Below are positions 23,679 through 32,284 of a stretch of DNA of 40,746 bases, piece after piece. The DNA lies in the NCBI GenBank assembly GCA_020852475.1, contig JADZAR010000103.1:1-40746 (forward strand). Direction: 5' to 3'. This DNA comes from Nitrosomonas sp. (GTDB taxonomy: Bacteria; Pseudomonadota; Gammaproteobacteria; Burkholderiales; Nitrosomonadaceae). Position numbers and translations under genes: made by a program. The first letter of the stretch is position 1, and every line of letters starts with the position of its first letter. The notes under the pieces were generated by a model. It was given only the letters and a program-made list of their open reading frames with translations. It was not told where the DNA came from and did no database searches.

Positions 23679-25283
23679 GTGATTGCCGGCTGGCGGTTAA
23701 TTCCCTATATTACGGCAATGCTGGTTCTAATACCGGTCGGCGTTGTCGTTTCATCACTGTTTGTATCAGCCGGCGATATATGGCAACACCTGGTCGAAAA
23801 CACCCTGCCACTGCTGTTGACCAATACACTCTGGCTTGCGCTGGGTGTTTTGCTTGGAACGGGATTTCTGGGTGTCAGTCTGGCATGGTTGGTCGCAATC
23901 TATGAATTTCCGGGGCGCAGGTTCTTCAGCTGGGCTTTATTGCTGCCACTTGCGATCCCTGCCTATGTCACCGCATTCGTCGCATTGGGACTATTTGATT
24001 TTACCGGCCCCGTTCAAACAACACTGCGTGATTGGATGAACTCTGATCTGCACTGGTTTCCAGAAATTCGCAGTCGTGCGGGCGTCATCATTGTCATGAC
24101 ACTGGCATTTTATCCTTATGTTTATCTGCTCGCACGGAATGCCTTTGAAAGCCAGGGCAAACGTTCCCTTGAGGTTGCGCAGTCGCTGGGTTTTACTCGG
24201 CGCACCGGTTTTTATAAAGTTGCATTGCCACTGGCGCGACCTTGGATTGCTGGCGGCTTGCTGCTGGTGCTGATGGAAACATTGGCCGATTTCGGTACGG
24301 TGGCGGTATTTAATTACGATACTTTTACAACCGCGATTTACAAAGCATGGTTCAGCTTGTTTTCTCTTCCGGCTGCGTCACAATTGGCTTCCATGCTTAT
24401 TATCATCGTTTTTATCATTATCGTACTCGAACAACACTTCCGTGCGCGTATGCGCTATGCCGAATCCAGAAAGAGTTCACGCGCCAGTCGCATTCAATTA
24501 ACGGGTCAACAGAAATGGTTTGTGATGACCTTTGTCGTCACAGTATGGTTTTTTGCATTCCTGCTGCCACTGTTGCAGCTGTTGTATTGGAGTGTGCAAT
24601 CCATTTTGGTGGGCTTCGATTTGGAGCGCTACCTGGAATTTCTTGTACATTCACTATTCCTGTCCTGTCTGTCCGCACTGATCATCTGCACCATTGTCAC
24701 CATGATTGTCTATGCCGCACGCCGGTTCCCTGGCAGATCCATGCAATTTGCCGTGCGCACCGCGACTATTGGCTATGCACTGCCAGGCACCGTACTGGCC
24801 ATTGGTATTTTCATCCCCTTGGCCTGGCTGGAGAATCGCCTCAGTGAGCTCGCTTTTGCGGTATTTCAGATTGAAACAGGTTTGCTGATACAAGGCACAA
24901 TTGCTGTCATGCTGGTTGCATACCTGATCCGTTTTATGGCGGTAAGTCATTATTCGATTCATGGTGCAATGCAGCGCATCACACCCAGTATCGAAGAAGC
25001 CGCAATGAGTATGGGATTGCACGGCTGGGCCTTGCTCAGCAGAATTCACTTTCCGATTCTGAAGTCGGGCATCTTTACTGGCGCAACACTGGTATTCGTC
25101 GACGTCATGAAAGAAATGCCGATTACATTGATGACCCGTCCTTTCGGCTGGGATACCTTGGCGGTACGTGTTTATGAAATGACCTCTGAAGGTGCATGGG
25201 AGCAGGCCGCTGTACCTGCCGCAACATTGGTATTGGCTGGACTCTTGCCCATTTTGTTTTTCATGCGCCAGACTGAAAACTGA
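23679..25283 (+). CDS. fbpB: Ferric-iron ABC transporter, fused permease (FbpB type)
   Basis: The product is 534 residues from a GTG start at 23679; no better start is near and no clear ribosome site was seen. It is a tandem permease of about twelve membrane helices, with two binding-protein-dependent-transport halves of about 260 residues. Each half ends in a cytoplasmic EAA-type loop for contacting the ATPase: LEVAQSLGFTRRTGFYKVALP in the first half and EEAAMSMGLHGWALLSRIHFP in the second. This layout is that of FbpB/SfuB. It follows the binding protein on the same strand. There is no nucleotide-binding subunit (FbpC) after it: the next gene is on the opposite strand and is a chemoreceptor. 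The ATPase must therefore be encoded elsewhere or be shared with another transporter. Confidence 0.93.
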   Translation: MIAGWRLIPYITAMLVLIPVGVVVSSLFVSAGDIWQHLVENTLPLLLTNTLWLALGVLLGTGFLGVSLAWLVAIYEFPGRRFFSWALLLPLAIPAYVTAFVALGLFDFTGPVQTTLRDWMNSDLHWFPEIRSRAGVIIVMTLAFYPYVYLLARNAFESQGKRSLEVAQSLGFTRRTGFYKVALPLARPWIAGGLLLVLMETLADFGTVAVFNYDTFTTAIYKAWFSLFSLPAASQLASMLIIIVFIIIVLEQHFRARMRYAESRKSSRASRIQLTGQQKWFVMTFVVTVWFFAFLLPLLQLLYWSVQSILVGFDLERYLEFLVHSLFLSCLSALIICTIVTMIVYAARRFPGRSMQFAVRTATIGYALPGTVLAIGIFIPLAWLENRLSELAFAVFQIETGLLIQGTIAVMLVAYLIRFMAVSHYSIHGAMQRITPSIEEAAMSMGLHGWALLSRIHFPILKSGIFTGATLVFVDVMKEMPITLMTRPFGWDTLAVRVYEMTSEGAWEQAAVPAATLVLAGLLPILFFMRQTEN

Positions 25284-25379
25284 ACAGTCATTAACAATAA
25301 AATCAGACACATCATTAGTTTATTTTGTGTTTGTGGCCGTTTTGCAGAAAGAGCAGTTCGAAAGAACAGTTTTTGAATA

Positions 25380-25391
25380 CCTGATATCAGG
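25380..25391. repeat. 12-base perfect palindrome between convergent genes
   Basis: CCTGATATCAGG sits 10 bases from the end of the minus-strand chemoreceptor gene, in the 117-base gap after the iron permease. It has no loop or T-run, so a terminator role is weak. I see nothing else in this gap. Confidence 0.25.
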
Positions 25392-25400
25392 AATAGCAGA

Positions 25401-27140
25401 TTAATTGCTTTCAAATTCACTCCAGGTTTCGTTACTATTCGCTACTTTCTTACCTGCCATTCTGCTTTGATTCTGCTTTGAAGCCATTGCGCCATGCTTG
25501 CGATCATTCGACCTTTCTTCGTTCAACCGCAACACATGAGCGCTGCCAGATACAACCGAATGACCAACCTTAAAAATTGATATCGCGCCAGTCAATTCTC
25601 TGGCCTGCTGTTCAAGGGATTCCGCAGCTGCCGCAGCTTCTTCCACCAAGGCGGCATTCTGTTGCGTAACTTCATCCATTTGCGTAACTGCCTGATTGAC
25701 CTGGTCTATACCAGAACTCTGCTCCTGGGATGCAGCAGTGATCTCCGTCATAATGTCTGCTACGTGTTTAATTGAAGTAACAATTTCCTGCATGGTTTTA
25801 CCCGCATCGTTAACCTGTAGCGTGCCATTTTCAACCCTTTTTACAGAATCATCAATCAACGATTTGATCTCTTTCGCGGCTGCCGCACTTCTCTGCGCGA
25901 GATTACGAACTTCAGTGGCAACAACAGCAAATCCCCTGCCCTGCTCGCCTGCGCGCGCAGCTTCCACAGCGGCATTTAACGCCAAGATATTCGTCTGAAA
26001 GGCAATGCCATCAATAACATTGATGATGTTTACTATATCCTTGGAACTGTCGCTGATTGAAGTCATCGTCGTGACAACATTGGCCATTAACTGACCTCCT
26101 TGAAAAGCTAGATGACTCGCATCCGTTGCCAGTTGGTCAGCCTGTTTCGCGTTCTCGGAGTTTTGTTTTACTGTTGAAGCCAGTTCTTCCATACTCGCAG
26201 CAGTTTCTTCCAGTGAAGAAGCCTGCTCTTCGGTGCGCTGTGACAAGTCCATATTGCCACTGGCGATTTCCCCGGCAGCTTGGCGCACCATGCCAGCATT
26301 ATTATGAATATCAAGTACTGTCGCTTTTAAATTGAGATTCATCTGAGATAATGATTTGAACAACAAGCCGAATTCATCGTGAAAGTCTGCACAGACGCTG
26401 GCGCCGAGATTACCCGCCGCAAGCGTGTTGGTGACATCGATAGCTTCATTTAATGGTTTAAGTACGCTGCGCACCAGGCAATAACCCCCTGCCCCCATCG
26501 CCAAAACACCGATTATGGCGGCAAATAGGACAAACTGACCTAACCAGGGCGCCGCTAGCGTTTGATTAATTCCCCACCAACCCGCGCTTGCAGCACAAAC
26601 CAATAACAGTGTCGGTAACGACAGGAGCAATGCCGCTCGCTTGGCAAAAGTCATTTTAAAGAATGCGGTTACTTTTCCTGCAAAATCGGTACGGACAATG
26701 TCGCCATTCTCAATCTTGAGATTATTAGATTTGCCATCGCGTATCTGTTGATAAATAGGTTCAACTTTTTCAACCAGTTGGCGTGGCGGCTTTGTACGCA
26801 CCGACAAATAGCCTGTTATTTTTCCGTTTTCAACTAAAGGCGTCGCATTTGCCAACACCCAATAATAATCACCATTTTTACGGCGGTTTTTAACGAATCC
26901 GGTCCAGGGCTTCCCGCTTTGGAGGATTTTCCAGAAATCAGCGAAAGCCTCCGGCGGCATATCCGGATGGCGCACGATATTATGCGCCTTCCCCAGCAGC
27001 TCATCCTCAGAATAACCGCTGACTTCAATAAATGCGGAATTGACATACGTTATTCTTCCTTTAGCGTCGGTTGTCGACACTAACAAGGCATTATCATCCA
27101 GTGGATATTCGATGTTTGAAACAGGTAAATTTACTCTCAT
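25401..27140 (-). CDS. aer: Aer-like PAS-domain methyl-accepting chemoreceptor
   Basis: The product is 579 residues. Residues about 15-125 form a PAS domain of the Aer type (TDAKGRITYVNSAFIEVSGY, HNIVRHPDMP, FVKNRRKNGDYYWVLANATP), where Aer holds FAD to sense redox or oxygen. Two membrane helices follow in a hairpin (about 170-225), then a HAMP and a long signalling coiled coil. Its tip (AVEAARAGEQGRGFAVVATEVRNLAQRSA) is the standard kinase-control region. The C-terminus ends NETWSEFESN; W-S-E-F resembles the W-x-x-F tether that binds CheR/CheB in other receptors, which E. coli Aer lacks. There is no periplasmic sensor domain, so signals are read inside the cell. A sigma-28 promoter is predicted upstream. 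Assignment to Aer is by domain order; ligand is inferred. Confidence 0.92.
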   Translation of the reverse strand: MRVNLPVSNIEYPLDDNALLVSTTDAKGRITYVNSAFIEVSGYSEDELLGKAHNIVRHPDMPPEAFADFWKILQSGKPWTGFVKNRRKNGDYYWVLANATPLVENGKITGYLSVRTKPPRQLVEKVEPIYQQIRDGKSNNLKIENGDIVRTDFAGKVTAFFKMTFAKRAALLLSLPTLLLVCAASAGWWGINQTLAAPWLGQFVLFAAIIGVLAMGAGGYCLVRSVLKPLNEAIDVTNTLAAGNLGASVCADFHDEFGLLFKSLSQMNLNLKATVLDIHNNAGMVRQAAGEIASGNMDLSQRTEEQASSLEETAASMEELASTVKQNSENAKQADQLATDASHLAFQGGQLMANVVTTMTSISDSSKDIVNIINVIDGIAFQTNILALNAAVEAARAGEQGRGFAVVATEVRNLAQRSAAAAKEIKSLIDDSVKRVENGTLQVNDAGKTMQEIVTSIKHVADIMTEITAASQEQSSGIDQVNQAVTQMDEVTQQNAALVEEAAAAAESLEQQARELTGAISIFKVGHSVVSGSAHVLRLNEERSNDRKHGAMASKQNQSRMAGKKVANSNETWSEFESN

Positions 27141-27210
27141 GATTTATAGTTCCATTATTTATCAATTTTGATTTAACAGACTGGCGCGGTCTATCACAGC
27201 AATCCTACCT

Positions 27211-27237
27211 TTAACGGCAATCGCCCGTTAAAATTTA
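27211..27237 (-). promoter_or_regulatory. Sigma-28 (FliA) promoter of the chemoreceptor gene
   Basis: On the minus strand TAAA (27234-27237), 15 bases, then GCCGTTAA (27211-27218). The FliA consensus is TAAA-N15-GCCGATAA, so 11 of 12 defined positions match and spacing is exact. It is about 70 bases before the start codon at 27140. The rest of the 305-base divergent region shows no gene. Confidence 0.65.
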
Positions 27238-27445
27238 TAGGAAAAATCTGAAATTAAGCCTCTATTCAGTAAGGGCTTTTATTGAACAGGACACTTTTAT
27301 GCGGACCATGTACAGTTTGAAACTTCAAAGGCATTTGTTAAAAACCCTTTTTGCAATTACTATTACATAACGTTCCCCATTTGGCATATACCGAAAGTCG
27401 TATACGCTGATTTCATTCGATGTCTAAATTATATGGAGATGACCT

Positions 27446-30400
27446 ATGAAACGCCTTTCCTCACCTCACTCCCGGTTAAAAGAACGTTACGATGCCATTG
27501 TGATTGGCTCAGGTTATGGCGGTGGTATTGCCGCATCCCGATTGGCAAGAATGAAACGCAGCGATGGCAGCAGGCTTGACATATGTTTGCTGGAGCGCGG
27601 ACGGGAAATACAAACCGGCGAGTACCCGGATACACTGTTCGAAGCCGGAAAGGAATTTCAAATCAATTTCCATGACAAGCATGTCGGTGAGTGGACCGGA
27701 TTGTTCAACCTATACGCCAGCAAAGATATGAATGTCATCGTCGGTTGCGGTCTGGGCGGTACTTCATTGATCAATGCCAATGTAGCACTGAAGGCGGATA
27801 GCCGTGTTTTTGACGATCCTCGCTGGCCTGATGAAATCCGTCAGGACAAGGACAGGCTGACTGTCTGTTATGACCGTGCACTGAGAATGCTCGGCGCCAC
27901 ACCGTTTCCAGATCGCCAGAACGGCATACCGATTTTGCCCAAGGTCGAGGCGCAGAAAAATTCCGCCAAAGCGGTTAATCGCCCGCTTGTTTTCCCGCCG
28001 ATCAATGTGACGTTCAAAGATCGCATTAACGAGGCCGGCGTGCATCAGCCGGCTTGCACTTACTGCGGCGATTGCGTATCGGGATGTAATTACGGCGCAA
28101 AAAACACCACGTTGATGAATTATCTGCCGGATGCCTGGAACAATGGCGTGGAAATCTATACTCAGATTGCGGTACGCTGGCTGGAGAAAGAGGGGGGCGA
28201 TTGGCTGGTGCACTGTCAGATCATGGATGTCGGACGTGAGGCTTTTGACGCGCCTGATCTCGTGCTGCGCTGCAAACAGGTTTTCCTTGGCGCCGGCACG
28301 CTCGGCACAACCGAAATTCTGTTGCGTTCAAAAGAGAAAGGACTGCCCCTGTCGAATCAGGTCGGCGAATACTTTTCTTCCAACGGCGATGTGCTGGGAT
28401 TCGGATTTAATAACGACATGCCGATCAATGCCATCGGTTTTGGCAATCAACCAGTCGGCAAAATTGATCCGGTCGGCCCCTGCATCACAACCATGATCGA
28501 TGACCGGAACACCGAAAATTTTGAACAAGGTCTGATTCTGGAGGAAGGCAGCCTGCCGGGCGCACTCGGCAGCATACTGCCCGGATTGATGTCAACAGCT
28601 GCGGAATTAATCGGCGCTGATACCGATGGTGGATTGAAAGACAAAGTCAGTGAACATGCGCGCGTTGCGGAAAGTCTGTTGCGTGGCCCCTATCACGGCG
28701 CTGTTCATAACACGCAAGTATACTTGATCATGAGTCATGACGACTCGGATGGTCGTCTGGCATTGCGTAACAATACGATTCATGTTGACTGGCCGCATGT
28801 CGGTGATAAACCGGTATTCAAGCGCGACAATGAATTCATGAAACGCGTTACTGCTGCCAATGGCGGCACCTATATTCCCAATCCAACCTGGACGGAAGCA
28901 CTGGACAATAGTCTGATTACAGTGCATCCGCTCGGCGGCTGCGGCATGGGTAAGGATGCCGAGAGTGGCGTAGTGGATCACCGCGGCAGAGTATTCAGCG
29001 GCGCAACCGGTAGCACAGTACATGACGGACTGTATGCTGTCGACGGCAGTATCGTGCCGCGTTCTGTCGGTGTCAATCCGCTACTGACCATTTCCGCACT
29101 GGCCGAGCGCAGTATGGAATTGATGGCCGAAGCAGAAGGATACCGCTATGATTTCACCAGTCTGTCGCAACCGCGCACAGCGGAACCGGCTACAGTAGGC
29201 GTACGCTTTACCGAAACCATGCGTGGCTGGTGGTCGGAAACCGGTGATTTTGAAACTGCTATGCGTGCCGGCAAGGAATCCGGAAATACCATTGATTTTA
29301 CGCTGACTGTGAGTGTTTACGATCTCAACGCCTTGATCGAAAAGAATGGCGATTATAGCGGTGGCATGATCGGTACAGTCAACGCACCGGGTCTTTCCGC
29401 CTCACCGCTGACCGCAACGAATGGCGTGTTTAATCTGTTTGCGCGCGATCCGTCACGGATTGGCCAGGAATATATGAAATACCGCTTTCAGATAAATTCT
29501 GAAGAAGGTAAGACATGGTGTTTCGATGGCTTCAAAATTATTCATGATGACTATGGCATCGATGTTTGGTCCGATACCACTACCATGTATGCCACTTTAT
29601 ACGAAGGTACGGACACGACCGGACCGGTTAAAGGGCGCGGTATCCTGTACATTCAGCCGCATGATTTGATTCGCCAATTGACTACCATTGCCGCGACTGG
29701 CGCACAGACGAACATGGAGCGTCTGCAAGCCATTACGCGCTTTGGTATTTATTTTGCCGGGGATCTTTATCATATTTATGGCGGTATATTCGTTCCGCCT
29801 CAATACTTGGATGCTGACGCCCCACCCCGTAAGAAACGTACTCTGCGTGCCAACGTACCAGAAGTGTATCATTTCAAAGCAATTGATGGTGTGCCGTTGC
29901 GTCTGACGCGCTATCAAGGCGGCAGAAAAGGTCCTCTGCTGATGGCGCACGGCGCGGGGGTTTCCAGCAAAATTTTTACCACTGATACCATTGATACCAA
30001 TCTACTGGAATACCTTTATGCCAATGGCTATGATTGCTGGCTGCTTGATATGCGCATCAGCATTGATTTGCCCAGCGCGAATCAGGCCTGGACACTGGAT
30101 GACATTGCCCGTTACGACTATCCGGCAGCTATCAGTACCATTATGAATGTCACCGGCAGTCGTGATATACAGGCGTTTGTACACTGCGCCGGTTCAACAA
30201 CTTTCTTCATGGCAATGATGAGTGGTCTCCAGCATGTACGCGCCATCGTCTCGTCACAAATCGGTCCATATCAAACTGTTTCTGCTACCGCGCGTGTCAA
30301 AGCCGGGCTGCATCTGCCGTCCCTGCTTGACGCCATTGGCATCGACGCATTAACAGCCTATACCGATGACAGAGGCAACTGGCTCAACCAGTTATACGAC

Positions 30401-30871
30401 AAAGCACTCAACTTGCAGCATTTTGAGCTGGAGGAGCAATGCTCCAGCGCCGTATGTCACCGCATTAGCTTCATGTATTCCCTGCTGTACGAACATGATC
30501 AACTGAACCGCCTGACGCATGACAATTTGCATGAATTATTCGGCATCTGCCATATGGATATCTTCAAGCATCTGGCGCTGTGCGCACGAGAAGGTAAAAT
30601 CGTCAATGCCGAGGGTAAAGACATTTATCTGCCGCACTGGGAACGCCTTAATTTGCCGATTACCTTTATTCATGGCGCGGAAAACGTGAGTTATCTGCCT
30701 GAAACTACTGAACGTAGCTTTAAAAAACTGGTTGAAGTCAATGGCCCGGAAAAGTATGTCCGCCACGTCATTCCAAATTATGGCCATATTGACTGTATTT
30801 TTGGCCAGAATGCGGTACAGGATGTCTATCCGCATATCTTATCCGCGCTGGAAAAAACCAGTTCTATCTAA
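27446..30871 (+). CDS. Fusion of GMC flavin oxidoreductase (cholesterol-oxidase-like) and alpha/beta hydrolase
   Basis: The product is 1141 residues. The ribosome site GGAG lies about 8 bases upstream of the ATG. Residues 1-560 are a GMC-type FAD oxidoreductase. GSGYGGG at 21-27 is the dinucleotide fold, GCGLGGTSLINANV is the GMC signature, and the C-terminal part has the conserved HPLGGCGMG and DGSIVPRSVGVNPLLTISALAER. Inserted at 204-214 is CTYCGDCVSGC, a CxxCxxCxxxC ferredoxin-like pattern. Residues about 575-790 are an intermediate domain with the wording of cholesterol-oxidase-like fusions (FTETMRGWWSE, GTVNAPGLSA). Residues about 820-1141 form an alpha/beta hydrolase: LLMAHGAGVSS is the oxyanion region, the elbow is VHCAGS with Cys where Ser is usual, and NYGHIDCIFG holds the catalytic His. 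No signal peptide is seen. Substrate is unknown; a sterol or hydrophobic alcohol is a guess. Confidence 0.85.
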   Translation: MKRLSSPHSRLKERYDAIVIGSGYGGGIAASRLARMKRSDGSRLDICLLERGREIQTGEYPDTLFEAGKEFQINFHDKHVGEWTGLFNLYASKDMNVIVGCGLGGTSLINANVALKADSRVFDDPRWPDEIRQDKDRLTVCYDRALRMLGATPFPDRQNGIPILPKVEAQKNSAKAVNRPLVFPPINVTFKDRINEAGVHQPACTYCGDCVSGCNYGAKNTTLMNYLPDAWNNGVEIYTQIAVRWLEKEGGDWLVHCQIMDVGREAFDAPDLVLRCKQVFLGAGTLGTTEILLRSKEKGLPLSNQVGEYFSSNGDVLGFGFNNDMPINAIGFGNQPVGKIDPVGPCITTMIDDRNTENFEQGLILEEGSLPGALGSILPGLMSTAAELIGADTDGGLKDKVSEHARVAESLLRGPYHGAVHNTQVYLIMSHDDSDGRLALRNNTIHVDWPHVGDKPVFKRDNEFMKRVTAANGGTYIPNPTWTEALDNSLITVHPLGGCGMGKDAESGVVDHRGRVFSGATGSTVHDGLYAVDGSIVPRSVGVNPLLTISALAERSMELMAEAEGYRYDFTSLSQPRTAEPATVGVRFTETMRGWWSETGDFETAMRAGKESGNTIDFTLTVSVYDLNALIEKNGDYSGGMIGTVNAPGLSASPLTATNGVFNLFARDPSRIGQEYMKYRFQINSEEGKTWCFDGFKIIHDDYGIDVWSDTTTMYATLYEGTDTTGPVKGRGILYIQPHDLIRQLTTIAATGAQTNMERLQAITRFGIYFAGDLYHIYGGIFVPPQYLDADAPPRKKRTLRANVPEVYHFKAIDGVPLRLTRYQGGRKGPLLMAHGAGVSSKIFTTDTIDTNLLEYLYANGYDCWLLDMRISIDLPSANQAWTLDDIARYDYPAAISTIMNVTGSRDIQAFVHCAGSTTFFMAMMSGLQHVRAIVSSQIGPYQTVSATARVKAGLHLPSLLDAIGIDALTAYTDDRGNWLNQLYDKALNLQHFELEEQCSSAVCHRISFMYSLLYEHDQLNRLTHDNLHELFGICHMDIFKHLALCAREGKIVNAEGKDIYLPHWERLNLPITFIHGAENVSYLPETTERSFKKLVEVNGPEKYVRHVIPNYGHIDCIFGQNAVQDVYPHILSALEKTSSI

Positions 30872-30887
30872 GATCGATGCCAAATAA

Positions 30888-30925
30888 CCGGTGATTCACA
30901 TTCGCTGAATTCATTGAATCACCGG
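30888..30925. terminator. Strong hairpin between convergent GMC-fusion and dnaJ genes
   Basis: CCGGTGATTCA (30888-30898) and TGAATCACCGG (30915-30925) form a perfect 11-bp stem with a 16-base loop, 17 bases after the fusion gene's stop and 66 bases past dnaJ's stop. Neither side has a good T-run, so it may be a bidirectional, weak or Rho-assisted end. Confidence 0.45.
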
Positions 30926-30991
30926 ACAACTCCACTTTGACCGTTTCTCTGCGAAATTTAAAGCGCATCAGCAAAATATCAGGCGCAGGCA

Positions 30992-32116
30992 CTACTTATC
31001 CGAAAAAAAATCTTTCACCTTGTCCATCCATGATTTTGCCCGGGGACTGTGACGAGAATTGTCCTTCTGGCTGATTGATTCCAGTTCTTCAAGCAGTTCT
31101 TTCTGGCGGGGGGTAAGCTTAACAGGCGTTTCCACCACCACATGACACAGCAAATCACCCTTACTGTGGCTGCGCACACCTTTAATACCTTTCTCACGTA
31201 AACGGAAAATTTTTCCCGTTTGTGTTTCAGCGGGTACCTTGATTTTTGCATGACCTTCAAGCGTGGGTATTTCAATTTCCCCGCCTAGTGCAGCAGTTGT
31301 AAAACTGATCGGTATTTCGCAATGCAAATGGTCTCCATCCCGCTGAAAAACAGAGTGCGACGATAGATGGATAACGACATACAAATCTCCGGGTGGTCCA
31401 CCGTTAGTTCCGGCCTCCCCTTCTCCACTGACTCGAATTCGATCGCCTTCATCAACCCCAGCAGGAATTTTCACATTCAGGGTTTTATGCTGTTTTACCC
31501 GTCCCGCGCCATGACAAGCAGGACATGGATGCGCAATAATCTTGCCACTGCCATAACATTTCGGACAGGTTTGCTGAATGGAAAAAAAACCTTGTTGCAT
31601 TCTGACCTGACCATGACCATTACAGGTTGGACAGGTTTTCGGGCTGGTGCCTGGTTTACTGCCGTCTCCATGACACGTATCGCACGCCACCATCGTGGGA
31701 ATGCGTATTTTCGTTTCGGTGCCATGTGCTGCCTGTTCCAGTGAAATTTCCAGACTATAGCGCAAGTCAGCGCCTCTATGTACGTTGGAACGACCGCCAC
31801 CACGAGCGCCACCAAAGATATCGCCGAAAATATCACTGAAAGCATCCGCAAATCCCTGGGCGCCACCAGCACCACCGCCTGCGGCACTGGCATCCACACC
31901 GGCATGGCCAAACTGATCGTAGGCAGCACGCTTACTGGGATCGGACAATATCTCGTAGGCTTCTTTCGCTTCCTTGAATAATTCTTCAGATTTGACATCA
32001 CCTGCATTCCTGTCAGGATGATGTTTCATCGCCAGCTTGCGATAAGCTTTTTTGATGGCGCTTTCATCGGCGTCACGATTAACACCGAGCACTTCATAAT
32101 AATCACGCTTAGCCAT
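30992..32116 (-). CDS. dnaJ: Chaperone DnaJ (Hsp40)
   Basis: The product is 374 residues, type I DnaJ. The J domain occupies 1-70 ([15 protein letters not shown] motif in KHHPDRN). A Gly-rich linker follows (about 75-115, [15 protein letters not shown]...FGGARGGGR). The zinc-binding region has four CxxCxGxG repeats: [24 protein letters not shown] and CPACHGAG. The C-terminal substrate-binding domains run from about 210. It stimulates DnaK ATP hydrolysis and hands over unfolded proteins. A ribosome site AGGAA precedes the ATG at 32116. It is the last gene of the grpE-dnaK-dnaJ series, separated from dnaK by 168 bases that contain a double hairpin, so it is either partly uncoupled from dnaK or has its own promoter. 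Confidence 0.98.
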   Translation of the reverse strand: MAKRDYYEVLGVNRDADESAIKKAYRKLAMKHHPDRNAGDVKSEELFKEAKEAYEILSDPSKRAAYDQFGHAGVDASAAGGGAGGAQGFADAFSDIFGDIFGGARGGGRSNVHRGADLRYSLEISLEQAAHGTETKIRIPTMVACDTCHGDGSKPGTSPKTCPTCNGHGQVRMQQGFFSIQQTCPKCYGSGKIIAHPCPACHGAGRVKQHKTLNVKIPAGVDEGDRIRVSGEGEAGTNGGPPGDLYVVIHLSSHSVFQRDGDHLHCEIPISFTTAALGGEIEIPTLEGHAKIKVPAETQTGKIFRLREKGIKGVRSHSKGDLLCHVVVETPVKLTPRQKELLEELESISQKDNSRHSPRAKSWMDKVKDFFSDK

Positions 32117-32212
32117 GAATCATTCCTGTTGTGGTAAAGTCGATTCTGATGCTTACAATTTTGTAAAGATAGTGCAAATACATAGCTTTATTTTTTGTGT
32201 TGAATAAATGTC

Positions 32213-32265
32213 AAACGCAGAGTGTGAAAAGAGCCTGCTGCTCCTCTTTTCTCTGCTCTGCGTTT
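32213..32265 (-). terminator. Two-tier hairpin between dnaK and dnaJ
   Basis: Outer arms AAACGCAGAG (32213-32222) and CTCTGCGTTT (32256-32265) are perfectly complementary over 10 bases. Inner arms GAAAAGAG (32226-32233) and CTCTTTTC (32244-32251) over 8 bases enclose a 10-base loop. It begins 20 bases after the dnaK stop. The following run on the minus strand is only moderately T-rich, so partial termination or an RNA-processing/stability element is likely. Confidence 0.6.
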
Positions 32266-32284
32266 TAACAAAAACGACTTGTGT

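Noticed and set aside
25284..25400. Remnant of an iron-transport ATPase gene (fbpC) after the permease
   Set aside because: Only 117 bases separate the permease from the convergent chemoreceptor, and no Walker or ABC-signature coding sequence is visible in either strand.
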